A stretch of 64,000 nucleotides of DNA, from contig CM060985.1 in the NCBI GenBank assembly GCA_030765065.1, positions 176,888,096 through 176,952,095 on the forward strand, in the 5' to 3' direction. Each line of letters opens with the position of its first letter. Position 1 is the first letter of the stretch. The position numbers and the translations under genes were made by a program. Below the pieces are notes generated by a model, which was not told where the DNA came from, made no database searches, and was given only the letters and a program-made list of their open reading frames with translations. The DNA comes from Deroplatys truncata. Its lineage: Eukaryota; Arthropoda; Insecta; Mantodea; Mantidae. Below, piece by piece: positions 23,021 through 34,740 of the stretch.

Positions 23021-26000
23021 TCAAATGCGACGGCTAAAACCAATGTCAGTGATAAAACGTAAAAGACATTCTACAGCATGCGCGTCGTCTGCCAACACGT
23101 TGGCTAGGCCAACAGGCAGACCCACGCGAACGCGCAGTGGAGCTAAAACTTGACACTCGGTTAAAATGTGACGGACCGTTAATGGCATAGAACACTGACC
23201 ACACAGAGGTGCGGGATCACCACTAAGTAGGTATCTATGACTAAAAAGGCAATGTCCGATACGAAGGCGTGTTAAAAGTACCTCTTCCCGACGAGAAGCA
23301 CGGGAAGAGGTAGCCCAGACTAGCGGAAGAGGTTTAACCTCCCGCAACTTGTTCCCCCGGAGGGCCGTCCACTCATCGCGCCAGCGCGAGAGGATGCGGC
23401 GACGTAAAATAACACACGAATCTGACGAGGGAACAACAGGGGTAAAAAATCTGGGTAATAAAATCGCCGCTTTCGCAGCGGCGTAGGCTGACTCGTTCCC
23501 TGAGATGCCCACATGACCTGGAATCCACATAAAAGAGACGCTGATGCCAGAGGCACCAAGCGAGTGGAGCAGGTCATGTATGCGCTGTACGAGGGGGTGG
23601 TAAGTGTACAGTGCGCGAATACTTTGAAGAGCACTCAGGGAGTCGGAACAAATAAAACAGTGCCGTAAGTCGTGCCGCTGAATATATAAAAGAGACTGAT
23701 AAATGCTAAAAAGTTCGGCGGTAAAAATCGAACATTGCTCTGGTAAACGAAAGGTAAAACTATTTCCATCACAAAAAAAGGCACAGCCTACTCCAGCATC
23801 AGTCTTAGTTCCATCAGTAAAGATAAACGGCAAGTCCCCAAATTGCGACTGAAGTTCTAAAAACGCTGATCTAAAGACTGAAGAAGGGGTCTCATTCTTC
23901 GGCATTGACGATAACCCAAGGTGACAGAGGGCCTCAGCGCGCGACCATGGAGGAAAACGCGTTTCCCCCCTTGGAAGGGCCGGCGCTGGCGTAACGTCCA
24001 AATGCCGAAGTAGCAGTTGAAATCGAACCCCTGGAGGGAGCAATGCAGAGGAGCTAACTAAATATTGCCGGTCAAGTGAATCCTCGAAAAATGCCGCGAA
24101 AGACGGGTGGTCAGGCAAGCTGGAGAGTCGAGAGGCATAGCTGCACAAGAGCATCTCACGCCTGGAGGACAGCGGAGGCTCTGCAGCTTCAGCGTAAAGA
24201 CTGGGCACGGGGCTAGTTGGAAAGGCCCCTGTAGCGACTCTAATACCACGATGATGAATGGGATCCAAGCGACGTAACACAGATGGACGTGCCGATGAAA
24301 AGACAATACACCCGTAATCAAGTTTGGATCGGACCAAAGAGCGATATAGACGCAGAAGGATGGTCCGATCAGCTCCCCAGGAAGTGCCACTTAAAACACG
24401 TAAAAGATTAAGAGAACGGTCACACTTTGCTTTTAAAAAGAAATGTGTGAGGTCCAACACAACTTTCTATCAAAGATCAACCCCAAAAATTTCGCCTCGT
24501 CTGCAAACGGAAGCATCCCTGGCCCTAGATGGAGAGAGGGCGGGGGGAAATACTTCCGGCGCCAGAAGTTGATGCAGACGGATTTCTCGGCGGAGAAATT
24601 AAAGCCGTTGGCGTTACTCCAGGCGTAGAGACGGTCGATACAGCTCTGGAGACGGCGTTCGAGTAGACAGGTCCGCCGTGAACTGCAATAAATAGCGAAA
24701 TCGTCAACAAAAAGGGACGATGAAATGCCAGGTGGAATACAATCAACAATGGGGTTGATAGCAATCGCAAAAAGTGTGACACTGAGTACAGAGCCCTGCG
24801 GTACTCCGTTCTCTTGAATAAAACGACTAGATAAAACCGAGCCCACACGTACACGAAAGACGCGGTCCGTCATGAACTACCGAAGAAATATTGGAAGACG
24901 ACCGCGGATATTCCATGCATGAAGTGTACGTAAAATGCCGCCCCTCCAACAAGTGTCATAAGCTTTCTCCAGGTCAAAAAACACAGCCACAGTTTGACAC
25001 TTTCTCAGAAATCCATTCATAACATGCGTCGACAGGGACACCAGATGGTCGACGGTAGAGCGATAGCGACGAAATCCGCACTGAGCGTTCGCTAAAAGTT
25101 TCTGAGACTCAAGCCACCATGTCAACCGCCCGTTGATCATGCGCTCCATCACCTTGCAAACGCAACTGGTGAGGGAGATAGGGTGGTAGCTGGAAGGTAG
25201 TTGGCGATCCTTCCCAGGCTTAAGAATAGGGACAATGGTGGCTTCGCGCCAAACGGAAGGAAAAATGCCGTCTTGCCAAATACGGCTATAGACCTGTAAG
25301 AGAAAGAGTTTACTGTCGGCTGAAAGGTGCTTTAACATCAGGACATGAATGCCGTCCGGCCCAGGAGCGGAGTGCCTAGAGCAATGAAGAGCGTGCTCCA
25401 GCTCCCTCATTGTGAAAAGTTCATTATAACACTCATTATTAGGAGACCGAAAATTAAAGGTGTCGGAATCCAGCCGGTCTTTGATAGAGCGAAAGCCGGC
25501 GGAATAATGGTTTGAACTGGATACCGCCACAAATGCAGCACCCAGAGTGTTACCGATGGCAGCCGGATCCACTATAGTGGCATTGGAAACCCGAAGGCCA
25601 GAAACAGTACAATGCGACACTTTACCTGAGAAGCGACGAAGTTTATCCCAAACAACAGATGAAGGCGTAAAACGATTAAAAGACTCGACAAAACGAGCCC
25701 AAGATGCCTTCTTGCTATCCTGAATAATGCGACGAGCCCTGGCGGGCGATTGTTTAAAAGTCACCAAATTATCAAGTGTAGGGTGTCGCCGAAACACCCT
25801 AAGCGCAGTTCTACGGGCACGAACGGCATCCCGACAATCCTCGTTCCACCACGGAACAGGTGGCCGCCGAGGTTGAGAGGATGAACGGGGTATAGCGCTT
25901 TCGGCGGCAGCGAAAATAATAGACGTAAGGTGCTGCACTAGGTGTTAATATCGGAGAAGGGCTGGTCGACAAAATGCACGAGGCTGGAATACAAGCTCCA

Positions 26001-26708
26001 GTCGGCTTTTGCGAATATCCAGGTAGGTACTCTGGAATGCTGAACGTGGTGCGACAAAAGAGAGACGATGCAGGGGTAATGGTCGCTGGAGTAGGTGTCA
26101 GCGACGACGTTCCACTGAAGACGATGAGCAAGCTGGAGGGAACAAATGGCAAGGTCCAATTGAGAGAATGTACCAGAAGAATCAGAAATAAAAGTAGCTG
26201 CACCTGTATTGAGGATGGAAAGATTGAACTGATAAAAAATGTCGGAAAGAAGAGTTCCCCTCGCACAAGCCCTTGGCGAACCCCATAGTGGGTGATGGGC
26301 ATTAAAATCTCCCAACAGAAGAAAGGGTGTTGGGAGAGCGGACAGGAGAGCTCGAATGTCCGCGGGAGCGAGGGGAGACGATGGAGGTGAATACACAGAA
26401 CAAACAGAAAAGAAGAAACCGGGTAACTGCAGTCTAATGGCAACAGCTTGCAAGTCGGACGTAAGTGTGAAAGTTTTAAAATGAACGTCATTGCGCACCA
26501 AAATCATGACACCACCATGAGCAGGAGTACCCTCCTCCGGTTCAAGGTCGTAGCGAACCGGAGTATATCCTCGGAGATCAAAAGGATCGTGAGGGCGAAG
26601 CTTAGTCTCCTGCAAACATACGACCATAGGCGAATGGGAACGCAATAAAAGTTGCAGTTCCGCCCTATGCGATCGTACACCACGTACATTCCAGGTCAGG
26701 ATAGCCAT
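23021..26708 (-). pseudogene. LINE ORF2: endonuclease, RT, RNase H (disabled)
   Basis: ORF2 begins MAILTWNVRGVRSH at 26708. The endonuclease occupies about 26708-25950 (QETKL, GDFNAHHPLWGS, SDHYP). The polymerase lies in 25935-24440 (FFDLEKAYD, GVPQGS, FVDDFAIY intact). RNase H lies around 23830-23470 (FTDGTK, TAEL, CSDSLSAL, GHVGISGNESAY). A C-terminal CxxC...HxxxxC motif is near 23170-23200. Three lesions are visible. There is a 1-nt loss near 25940 (frame changes after FSDINT), an in-frame TAG at 24879-24877 (after LPIFLR), and a 1-nt gain in a T-run near 24440. The final RNase H acidic position reads Tyr. The summed length is about 1229 codons, normal for this group. Confidence 0.85.
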
Positions 26709-26728
26709 GAATAAAAGGGATAAACGGT

Positions 26729-28039
26729 CTACTTAGAAGGGCGGCTTAAAAGAATCTTTTGCTTAACCTTTGGGCTCGGGCTTTTTGTATGGAGTTGGTC
26801 AGACTCCATATCTTCCTCGGAGGGAGGGCCCACGCGCTCAGTGCCAGAAACCGATTCAAGCGCCGTGAATCGGTTCTGGGTGGCAATGGGTGAGGGGTGC
26901 TGCTGAGCGCGGCTTGTCCCAGGACCTTCCTGGGACAGCGACCTCCGAGGAGGAGAAGGTGAACTTTTGTTACCGCGCGCACGCGGAGGGTCTTTCAAAA
27001 AATCTTCCCTACGTAGTTTCTGCTTGGGTTTCTTTTCAACGGCTTGCGACTTCATTGACCTTGGACCAGGTTTATGCGGCTTGGTAACAGTAGCTTTAAT
27101 GGACGGCCGGATGGTAGTGGCGCTTAATCCAGTCATGGTCCAAGTCTGAGTTTCGGCATCTACTCGTGGTACTAGCGACGCAACAACAGAACTAAATGTG
27201 CCAGATCGCAGGAGTGAAGGTTGGCACGCATGGTAACGCCTCCGGGCTTCAGTGAAGGAGAGTTTTTTATTTACCCGGATCTCCTGGATCGCCTTCTCGT
27301 CCAAGTACCGCGGACAGTCGGCAAACGAAGCAGAATGAGACCCTTTACAATTAACGCAGACGGGGGCTGTTGAACAGGTACCTTCGTGTGAGGGCTGGCT
27401 ACATGTTGCACAGATGTTAACGGCACTCTTACATGAGACTTGCGTATGCCCAAAACGTTGGCATTTGAAACAACGCAGAGGTCTAGGTATATACGGCCTC
27501 ACAGAAACCCGTTCGCACCCTGCGGAAATGCTCGTGGGCAGATCGACGCCATCAAATGTTAGAAACAGGGTACGAGTGGGTACCAATACGCCGTCGCGTT
27601 TGGCCTGCACTCGATGCACTGCAGTCACCTTTTGATCGGATAGATAGTCTACTAGATCCTCGTCCGATATACCATCGAGGCTATGCGTGGTGACAACGCC
27701 TCTACAAGAATTCAAGGTGCGGTGCTTCTCAACATGGGTAGGATAACCGTGGAGAAGCGTGGCGCTCAACAAGGACTTACTTTGTGCCTCGGATTTGCTT
27801 TGAACTAATAACGAACCATTACGAAGCCGAGTGCAGGAAAGAACCGGACCAGCAATTGAGTCAATGCCCTTCTGGATGATAAAAGGGTTCACCTTCTCGA
27901 ATGATTGTCCCTCCTCTGTACGGGTAATCATAAGTAACAACCAGCTGTTGGCGGTGCTACTTCTGTTACTAAAGTTTTTCGGCGCTTGTTGTTTATAATG
28001 GAGAAAGGGTGCTCCATAGCGAAAAAAATCCTCCACCAT
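26729..28039 (-). CDS. LINE ORF1, gag-like zinc-knuckle protein
   Basis: This is an intact 436-codon frame encoding the RNA-binding ORF1 protein of the I-type LINE, which coats element RNA in a cytoplasmic particle. Residues about 35-175 form the basic N-terminal domain. Three CCHC knuckles follow near residues 190-245 (CFKCQRFGHTQVSC, CATCSQPSHEGTC, CVNCKGSHSASFADC). The C-terminal third is rich in K, R, S and P and probably disordered. The ATG at 28039 is the first in frame and gives a usual ORF1 length. The stop is 20 nt before ORF2, as expected for termination-reinitiation. It is the only long element protein in the window with no lesion, which suggests a fairly recent insertion. Confidence 0.8.
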   Translation of the reverse strand: MVEDFFRYGAPFLHYKQQAPKNFSNRSSTANSWLLLMITRTEEGQSFEKVNPFIIQKGIDSIAGPVLSCTRLRNGSLLVQSKSEAQSKSLLSATLLHGYPTHVEKHRTLNSCRGVVTTHSLDGISDEDLVDYLSDQKVTAVHRVQAKRDGVLVPTRTLFLTFDGVDLPTSISAGCERVSVRPYIPRPLRCFKCQRFGHTQVSCKSAVNICATCSQPSHEGTCSTAPVCVNCKGSHSASFADCPRYLDEKAIQEIRVNKKLSFTEARRRYHACQPSLLRSGTFSSVVASLVPRVDAETQTWTMTGLSATTIRPSIKATVTKPHKPGPRSMKSQAVEKKPKQKLRREDFLKDPPRARGNKSSPSPPRRSLSQEGPGTSRAQQHPSPIATQNRFTALESVSGTERVGPPSEEDMESDQLHTKSPSPKVKQKILLSRPSK

Positions 28040-28359
28040 TGCAACCGTCTCCGACCTCGGGCTCTGACTTCCCGGGCGTTACCTCGGCTTGGGTGAGTGG
28101 CCTATCTATACCTAGCTCACCCCAGGGTCACACCTCCCAGAACATAGACAGAGGGACCCAATCGCCGTCGGAAGTCAGCAGCTCATGCAATGGCACCCCC
28201 GCGGGACTGCAGTTGAACAGCGGATACGAACACACACCTTACATGACGACCCCGGGTGGTGGGGATGACGCCATTACCCACTCACCCAGCTGCGCACCCA
28301 GTGCGCGGGTATCCGTCAGGCTGTGTCCACGGAGGATTAAAATAAAAGGTTAAAAGAAA

Positions 28360-29200
28360 CTAAAAGTTTCTCCGACTGTTTGTTTCTGAGTTATGCTGTT
28401 CACAGGCACACACACGGACATGTTTCCAAAAATGCTTCTTTGGATTAAGGGGGTCTCAAAACATGTATTTCCGGTGAAATCTCGGTATCGAGTTTTTGGG
28501 TGGAGTACAATGCTTCCCCTACTTACTATACGTAGTAGAGAAAGTAAAAATTCGAACCATTAACAACGTATATATCAGAAATGAATTATGTCACAAAAAA
28601 GAAACGTATTGGAAATAAATTGTGTGTTTTAAAGGGATCTACCTTTTTCTGTAATACGTTTACGTCTAACGCTTTACATTATACCCAGTTTATAAAGTTC
28701 CTTCCGAATGAAAAGGACTTCAAAGTATCCTTCCACAAAATTGAAGATATACATTTTATTTGCAATGTTAATTCTTTAAAGTGTGGTATTTTAATTAAAT
28801 CTTTACGGCCATATTTTAGAAAATAAAAAATTTCAAAAACAGTTCCTTTTCAAGGGTAGTTGGAGTGGGGATTTTCTTCGTGTCGCATCCCTGGAAGATA
28901 CAGAAATTAAGTACCAAGTTTGGCACTTATACGACTTTTGGTTTTAAATTATGGTGCTCACAGACAGACATACACACGTACATGCACATATTTCCAAAAA
29001 TTCTTTATTTGGATTCAAGGTCCCTCAAAACATGTATTTCCGTTGAAATCTCGGTAATGAACTTTTGGGTGGAATACAATACTTCCCCTATTTACTGTAC
29101 GTATTAAAGAAGGTAATAAGCTTTAGTAATAATGCTTGTATACCCACAAATAAATGATAGAGGGTACAAAAAGTATTTGAATGTATCAGTTCAGATTTTT
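28360..29200. repeat. HX end fragments and truncated copy
   Basis: 28360-28545 is the end of a reverse copy (ends GTAGTAGAGAAAGT). 28546-29115 is a second reverse copy missing its start, and 29117-29200 is the 3' end of a forward copy. The first two lie head to tail, as at 16704-17827. Confidence 0.75.
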
Positions 29201-29244
29201 GGTATATGTGGAAATGGTACATGTCGTTTTGATGCTACTATATA

Positions 29245-30450
29245 CACTACGTGATCAAAAGTATCCGGCCACCTGGCTGAAAATGACGTATAAGCTCGTG
29301 GCGCCCTCCATCGGTAATGTTGGAAGTCAATATGGTGTTGGCCCACCCTTAGCCTTGATGGCAGCGTTCACTCTCGCAGGCATACTTTCAATCAGGTGCT
29401 GGAAGGTTTCTTGGGGAATGGCAGCGCATTCTTCACGGAGTGCGGAACTGACGAGAGGTATCGATGTAGGTCGCTGAGGCCTGGCAAGAAGTCGGCGTTC
29501 CAAAACATCCCAAAGGTGTTCTATAGGATTCAAGTCAGGACTCTGTGCAGGCCAGTCCATTACAGGGATGTTATTGTCGTGTAACCACTCCGCCATAGCG
29601 CGTGCAGTATGAACAGGTGCTCGATCGTGTTGAAAGATGCAATCGCCATCCCCGGATTGCTCTTCAACAGTGGGAAGCAAGAAGGTGCTTAAAATATCAA
29701 TGTCGGTCTGCGCTGTAATCATGGCACGCAAAACAACGAGGGGTGCAAGCCCCCTCCAGGAAAAACACGACCACACCATAACGCCACCACCTCCGAATTT
29801 CAAGCTGGCAGATGACGTTCGCCGGGCGTTCGCCATACCCACACCCTGCTCTCGGATCGCCACATTGTGTACCGTGATTCGTCACTCCACACAACGTTTT
29901 GCCACTGAACAATCGTGTTATTTTGACGCTCCTTACACCAAGCAAGGCGTCGTTTGGCCTTTTCCTGCGTGATGTGTGGCTTATGAGCAGCCGCTCGACC
30001 ATGGAATCCAAGGTTTCTCACCTCAGGCTTAACTGTGAGTTTGGAATTCCTGTGTGATGGTATGGATAGATATCTGCCTATTACTCTTTACGACCCTCTT
30101 CATGTGTCGGCGGTCTCTGTTAGTCAACAGACGAGGTCGGCCTCTACGCTTTTGTGCTGTACATGTCCCTTCACGTTTCCACTTTACTACCACATCTGAA
30201 ACAGTAGACCTAGAGATGTTTAGGAGTGTGGAAATTTCGCATACAGACTTCTGACACAAGTGACACCCAATCACCTGACCACGTAAGAAGTCCGTGAGTT
30301 CTACGGAGCGTCCCATTCTGCTGTTTCACGATGTCTAATGACTACTGAGGTCGCGGATAATGAGTACCAGGCAGTAGGTGGCAGCACAATGCACCCAAGA
30401 TGAAAAACGTATGTTTATGGTGGTGTCCGGATACTTTTGATCACATAGTG
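29245..30450 (-). mobile_element. Complete Tc1-like transposon
   Basis: A 1206-bp element flanked by TA duplications (29243-29244, 30451-30452). The inverted ends match: CACTACGTGATCAAAAGTAT at the left, and the reverse complement at the right reads CACTATGTGATCAAAAGTAT. The two ends agree over at least the first 26 positions apart from one or two mismatches. It encodes a DD34E transposase on the minus strand, broken by indels. Compared with the edge copy at 1-663 it has lost about 22 bp near 30035. Confidence 0.93.
29327..30316 (-). pseudogene. Tc1 transposase, DD34E, frameshifted
   Basis: The start MGRSVELTDFLRGQ at 30316 leads into a helix-turn-helix DNA-binding region (VCEISTLLNISRSTVSDVV) and a second one (RRGRPRLLTNRDRRHMKR). 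A deletion of about 22 bp near 30035 and a frame change near 29805 split the frame into three. The catalytic triad is present in pieces: WSDESRY, then FQHDRAPVHT, then SPDLNPIE with exactly 34 residues between the last D and E, the Tc1 signature. The end reads KAKGGPTPY. The enzyme would cut and paste the element at TA sites, but this copy cannot make it. Confidence 0.88.
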
Positions 30451-30452
30451 TA

Positions 30453-30711
30453 TGTTTTCGTCTATTCACTCGCCTAATGCATAACTCATAAAAAAACCTA
30501 TCGAATTTAGTAATGTAAAGGGTTGCCAGGAAGCGCTGGTGTTGTAATATACAAAATATCATTTATTTATATGTACCATTGACGGTATGATTCATGGACA
30601 AAACCGCATTTGTTGAAATGTCTTAAATGCAAAACGTTTTTGGACCAAATGTCTATGGAAGAGTTTTCTATTGTCCTAATATCAGTTGCCATGTTGACCG
30701 TGCGCGTAATG
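30453..30711. other. Stretch without recognised features
   Basis: AT-rich sequence with no supported gene or repeat. Confidence 0.5.
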
Positions 30712-31888
30712 AATTGGACGAAACATCCTGGAACCACCTTCTAATTCCAAACTACCCTTTACAGGGACCGTTCAGGTAGCGCCGCGGTAAAATCTGGGAC
30801 TCGTATTCGGGAAGTCTTGAGTTCGATACCCGGCGACCGCTCACTGGGACCCTGGATTTCTCGTGATTTTCCCGGGTCGGCAAGCAAATTCCGGGGTAGT
30901 TCATCTTCTGCCATTAATTTTCTGCCCCTCATTTCCAGGACCCACAATCTTCCTTATTATGTATTTCAGGGTTATAGGAGCAGGCGATGGTATTCGGCGT
31001 GTTTTTCTCGGTGGTGGATGGGAGCTTTGTAGATGTTTCTTACCCGATGTCGTTGCGAGATTGTTCCGTTAGGATCCGCCTGCAAGTAGGCCCTATCAGG
31101 GGAGGTTTACGGTTGGGTCCGGGAGGCGTAGAATATGCTCGACCTGGAAGCGTTAGGACCTCCACCCACGCTTGCGCCCGTCGTCATCAGAATCTATGGG
31201 CCTTCCCTTATCCCTCCCTCCAAACGTCACCATAGAAGCCTGAAGGGTCGTTGTTGTCTACTTGCGGGGTTATAACCCGCTTTTTGGAGCCCGTTCGTCC
31301 TACATTTACAGGGGAAATTTTTCGAAATTTTTTATTTTATATAAAAAAAACTCTAATCATTTTTATTTAAATACCATATATTAAAGTAACCTACTTACAT
31401 TGTAAATAAAATTTATATCCTGAATTTTCTGGGAACACCTTGTGAAGTCTTCATTCGAAAGGAACTTTTTATAATCATGTATAATGGGTAAACGTTAAGG
31501 GATACACGAAAACGTACTATAAAAAACGTAAATCTATTTAAAAGACATATTTATTTCAAATAACTTGTTTGTGGCATAAGCCATTTCCGAGATATCCGTT
31601 ATTAATGGTTCGAATTGTTCATTATCTTCGACTCCTGTCGATTTTCTGCTGTTTCTCGCGATTTAACCATCGCTGTTCCCTTTGTATCTATAACGAATTG
31701 TATAATGTAGCTATTTATACAAAAGTTTATCTCGTACAAGATGAACTAGATAAGAAAGGTAAACTTTGGAGGGAATAATTTTGATTCCAATTATAGCAAT
31801 AGAGGGCAGAAATCAGCCTTTGTTTTAAAGAATAGTTCGTATAACAATGAGTAGAGAAATTCTTATGAGTGCAACATAATTTTATTTT
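30712..31888 (+). repeat. HX B-type copy split by a SINE
   Basis: A diverged forward HX copy is visible at 30712-30765 (ccaaactaccctttaca) and again from 31295 to about 31888, ending in a decayed GTAGAGAAATT and hairpin. The SINE at 30766-31294 separates the two parts. Confidence 0.72.
30766..31294 (+). mobile_element. Family V SINE-like element with target duplication
   Basis: The tRNA-like head carries GAGTTCGATACCC as B box at about 30819-30831, followed by the gtgattttcccgggtcgg block and a GC-rich body of about 400 bp. The flanks share tttacaggg (left about 30757-30765, right about 31294-31304), consistent with a target-site duplication inside the HX host. No coding capacity. Confidence 0.68.
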
Positions 31889-32204
31889 AATCGAAGGCCC
31901 TAAGAAAATATTTTTCATCTATAACCTTAATGTCGAATTGCTGGGTTCAATGTGACATCTACCTCCATAGAGAGACGCAGAGAAAGTAAAAATGTGAGAA
32001 AAGAAGCTAAATGTGGATGAATGCGTGGAAATTTCTCGGACAATGTTGTCTAGAAACACTCCGGGGAAATACCTCAGGCATGTCACTGATTCCGGAGTAG
32101 ATGTAGCAAAAAAGAAACACAAAACTCGGAGAAGATAAAAACGACTACAGATGCTGAATACACGTATCTCTTGACAAGATGAAACATATCAACATTTATT
32201 TTAA
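31889..32204. other. Stretch without recognised features
   Basis: No repeat or coding frame could be assigned. Confidence 0.5.
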
Positions 32205-32340
32205 AAATCTGATAAATTACAATCACGTGATTTACTGTACATATTATCGTTTGTTTCTTTCTCTACAACTTAAAAAGTAGATGGAGAAGGTATTCCATCC
32301 CACCCAAAAATTCGATACCGATATTTTCATTTATATATTC
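32205..32340. repeat. HX terminal fragments in opposite orientations
   Basis: About 32205-32252 resembles a reverse HX start (tctgataaattacaatcacg). 32253-32340 is a forward HX start with a diverged palindrome and the blocks cacccaaaaattcgatacc. Both are short. Confidence 0.55.
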
Positions 32341-32689
32341 ATTTTGATGCTTCATTCGTCACTTAGGTGTACCGCATAGCAGAAACTTTATACCTGAGAC
32401 ACTTTTGACACTCACTCAGAACAGAACACAACTGATCCGTCGAATCGTGTCACAAATGAACTGCAGAATCACAACTCACAAATTGACCGAGGAACAGCAG
32501 CCGTTTAAATAGGCGGGACTTTCTAGAAGAGGAATCTACTCGAAACGGCCTAAATAAGTTCTCTGGAGGGAAGGAAGCATATAATGGGCTGCTGTTATGC
32601 ACGCCTTTTTTCAGAAGGGGGACCAGCCATTATATCCTCCGTGTCAAGGTAGACCAGATGGTAAGCGCTCGCACCGTCAGTCCGTAGCT
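32341..32689. other. Possible decayed promoter/LTR-like sequence
   Basis: The sequence contains a tttaaatag TATA-like motif at about 32505 and a cgggactttctagaagag stretch, reminiscent in layout of the LTR-like repeat at 1130 and 53120. Alignable identity is too low for a firm call. Nothing else was recognised. Confidence 0.25.
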
Positions 32690-33080
32690 ATCTTAGTGCC
32701 CGTGGATACTTGGATGAGGACTGGGTACATATTTTGGCGAAATGAGCACAGTGAGCAATTAAACTCAAAGAAAATTTCTTAAATCTGTCAAGGAAGAGAT
32801 TGGCATGTTGGGAGCTACTGCCTGAACAGAGGAACAGGCAAAACATGGGCAATTTCTTGGCTAAAGTGCGCAAAGCAAGGTCAAATTTGTTCAGTTAGTC
32901 AAAGGTAATTTATCTCTATTTTCCTGTTTCTTGTTCTTTTTTGTTTTGTTTTACTTTTCTGTTGTTTATTTTGTCACCACACCTTGTATCTTAAATATAC
33001 ATGTACGGCCAATGACCCATGCAATAAATACTTGTGTAACAACTAAAATAATTTGAAACCAATTAAGATAATCCATCCAT
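32690..33080 (+). mobile_element. LINE family Z 3' end
   Basis: A forward copy of the LINE end found on the minus strand at 20690-21110. It has the same decayed coding end (tggatgaggactgggtacat, gattggcatgttgggagct), the same 3' UTR (ggccaatgacccatgcaata), and an (atcc)n tail starting at about 33067. Confidence 0.75.
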
Positions 33081-33216
33081 CCACCCACACACCCACCCAT
33101 CCATCCATCGGTCTGTCGGTCTATCTGTCTATCTGTCTGTCTATCTATCTAAATCTAATCCTACACCCCCACCCACCTACCTACCTACCTACCTACCTAC
33201 CTACCTAACTTATGCG
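33067..33216 (+). repeat. Compound microsatellite continuing a LINE tail
   Basis: (ATCC)n, then CACCCACACACCC, then a (GTCT/ATCT)n tract, then ccccacc and (CTAC)n. It begins as the tail of the family Z LINE. Four-base units dominate throughout, so it probably grew from the LINE tail by slippage. Confidence 0.85.
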
Positions 33217-33253
33217 CGCGGTCACTGTGTGTGTTAAAATCTAATGATTTTTT

Positions 33254-34097
33254 ACTTTCTCTACTACGTATAGTAAGTAGGAGAAGTATTGTATTCCACC
33301 CAAAGATTCGATACCGAGATTTCACAGGAAATACATGTTTTGAGACCCCCTGAGTCCAAAAAAAAGCATTTTTGGAAACATGTCCGTGTGCGTCTCTGTG
33401 AACAGCATAACTCAGAAACGAACAGTCGGATAAACACCAAACTTGGTATTTAGGTTCAGTATCTTCCAGAGATGCGACACGAAGATTTTCAAGAAAATCC
33501 CTCCACCCCAGATTACCCTTTACATGGAAAAGTTTTCGAAAATTTTAATTTTCTCAAAAATGGTTTTAACGATTTTGATTAAAATAACTTATGTTTAAGA
33601 TATTTTCATGACAAATGAAATGTATATCTTGAATTTTCTGGGAATGTCTCCAAAAGTATTCTTCATTGTGATCGACTTTTGCATAACTGGTAAACCATAA
33701 GAGATAGACAAAATTTTACTACACAACAAGCGTAGACCGCGTTAAAATACACAATTTATGTCATATATATTATTGTTGTTGAGTGAACCATTTTCGAGAT
33801 ATTGTTTGTTATTCCCTTAAATTCTCCATTGCTTATACTTTTACTCAAATGGAAATTCGTTATTCATTTTTTTTGTCCTGGACATACAAAGAGAATGGAA
33901 TACTCCACATAACAACCAGCTCTTAAAATATTTGACTATCGCTTAAATCCTACCATATTCCCTTTGCATCTACAAGAAAATTAGCAGTAAGCTTAACATC
34001 TCCGTATCTCAATTAACATGAAGTAGATGGAGAATAAGCGTTTGTAAAAGTAGTTTGTACAAGAGTAGAGAAAGTCATGTGAGTGTGACAAATCAGA
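33254..34097 (+). repeat. HX short-form full copy
   Basis: A complete 844-bp forward copy, ACTTTCTCTACTACG at 33254 to AATCAGA at 34097, preceded by six T. It is close in sequence to the nested copy at 12173-13006. A diverged second HX 3' end lies at about 34118-34227. Confidence 0.88.
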
Positions 34098-34227
34098 ATG
34101 TTTTTCTTGCACCTTCAACGAAATATATAAATGTGTTTACAGGTTTATCTCCTTTAAATAGATAGAAGAATAAGAACAATTTAGAGTAAGTTGAGAAAGT
34201 CGTGCGATAGCAGTACATCAGAGTTTT

Positions 34228-34654
34228 GAAACAGCGTGATTCTCATCGCTGTTAAACAATCCCATTAAATAATGCTGTGATTCTTCCTCGGCCAATTTAT
34301 GGCAAATATTTGTTTCGCATTTAAACAGATTGTATTTGAATCGCTAGGTCAGCGGAATCAATTGTAGCAACAGACAATTACCAACCCATTCAGAACTTAA
34401 TGTGTAGCTTATGTCGGGTGAGAGCACAATGCCTGCATGGAACAATTATTCCGATTCAAATTTCGTTAGGGAATTTGGCTGAAGGAAGCAGAAAATTCTC
34501 CTTTCTGGTACACAGTTGAATGCTGCTTTAAACCAGGCAGCAGAAATATAAGCATACTCAATACCGTAGCGTCTGAGGAAACACGGAAACAGTGTCTACT
34601 AGGACCTTGATACCGTTGATACCTCGATATTCGGAGGTAAACATCGAAATAGAC
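34228..34654. other. Stretch without recognised features
   Basis: No coding frame or repeat family was recognised. Confidence 0.5.
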
Positions 34655-34740
34655 AGATAAGGTATCTTTATTGGTTTTAAATCCTTGAGGTTATTACACG
34701 GGTATTTAGTGCATGGGTCATTGACCGTACATGTATATTT
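34655..34740 (-). mobile_element. Short LINE family Z 3' UTR fragment
   Basis: About 85 bp matches the family Z 3' UTR (gataaggtatctttattgg; gtgcatgggtcattgaccg) in the same orientation as 20690. It directly abuts the Penelope-like sequence. Confidence 0.6.

Larger units (their letters stand above)
22979..28352 (-). mobile_element. Nearly full-length I-clade LINE
   Basis: About 5.4 kb on the minus strand. It has a GC-rich 5' leader (28352-28040), ORF1 with three CCHC knuckles, a 20-nt gap, then ORF2 with apurinic endonuclease, reverse transcriptase, RNase H and a C-terminal CCHC motif, and a very short 3' UTR. This order with RNase H, and RT wording such as FVDDFAIY and RSFMTDRVFRVRVG-like text, fits the I/Nimb group of non-LTR retrotransposons. 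It lies between HX sequences. No target-site duplication was recognised. Confidence 0.85.

Noticed and set aside
25811..26648. Long ORFs antisense or out of frame within the LINE ORF2 region
   Set aside because: They are shadows of the GC-rich endonuclease coding frame, which carries the clear homology.
33067..33216. Telomeric or centromeric satellite
   Set aside because: The tract is a compound tetranucleotide microsatellite attached to a LINE tail. It shows no TTAGG units and no long-period satellite.
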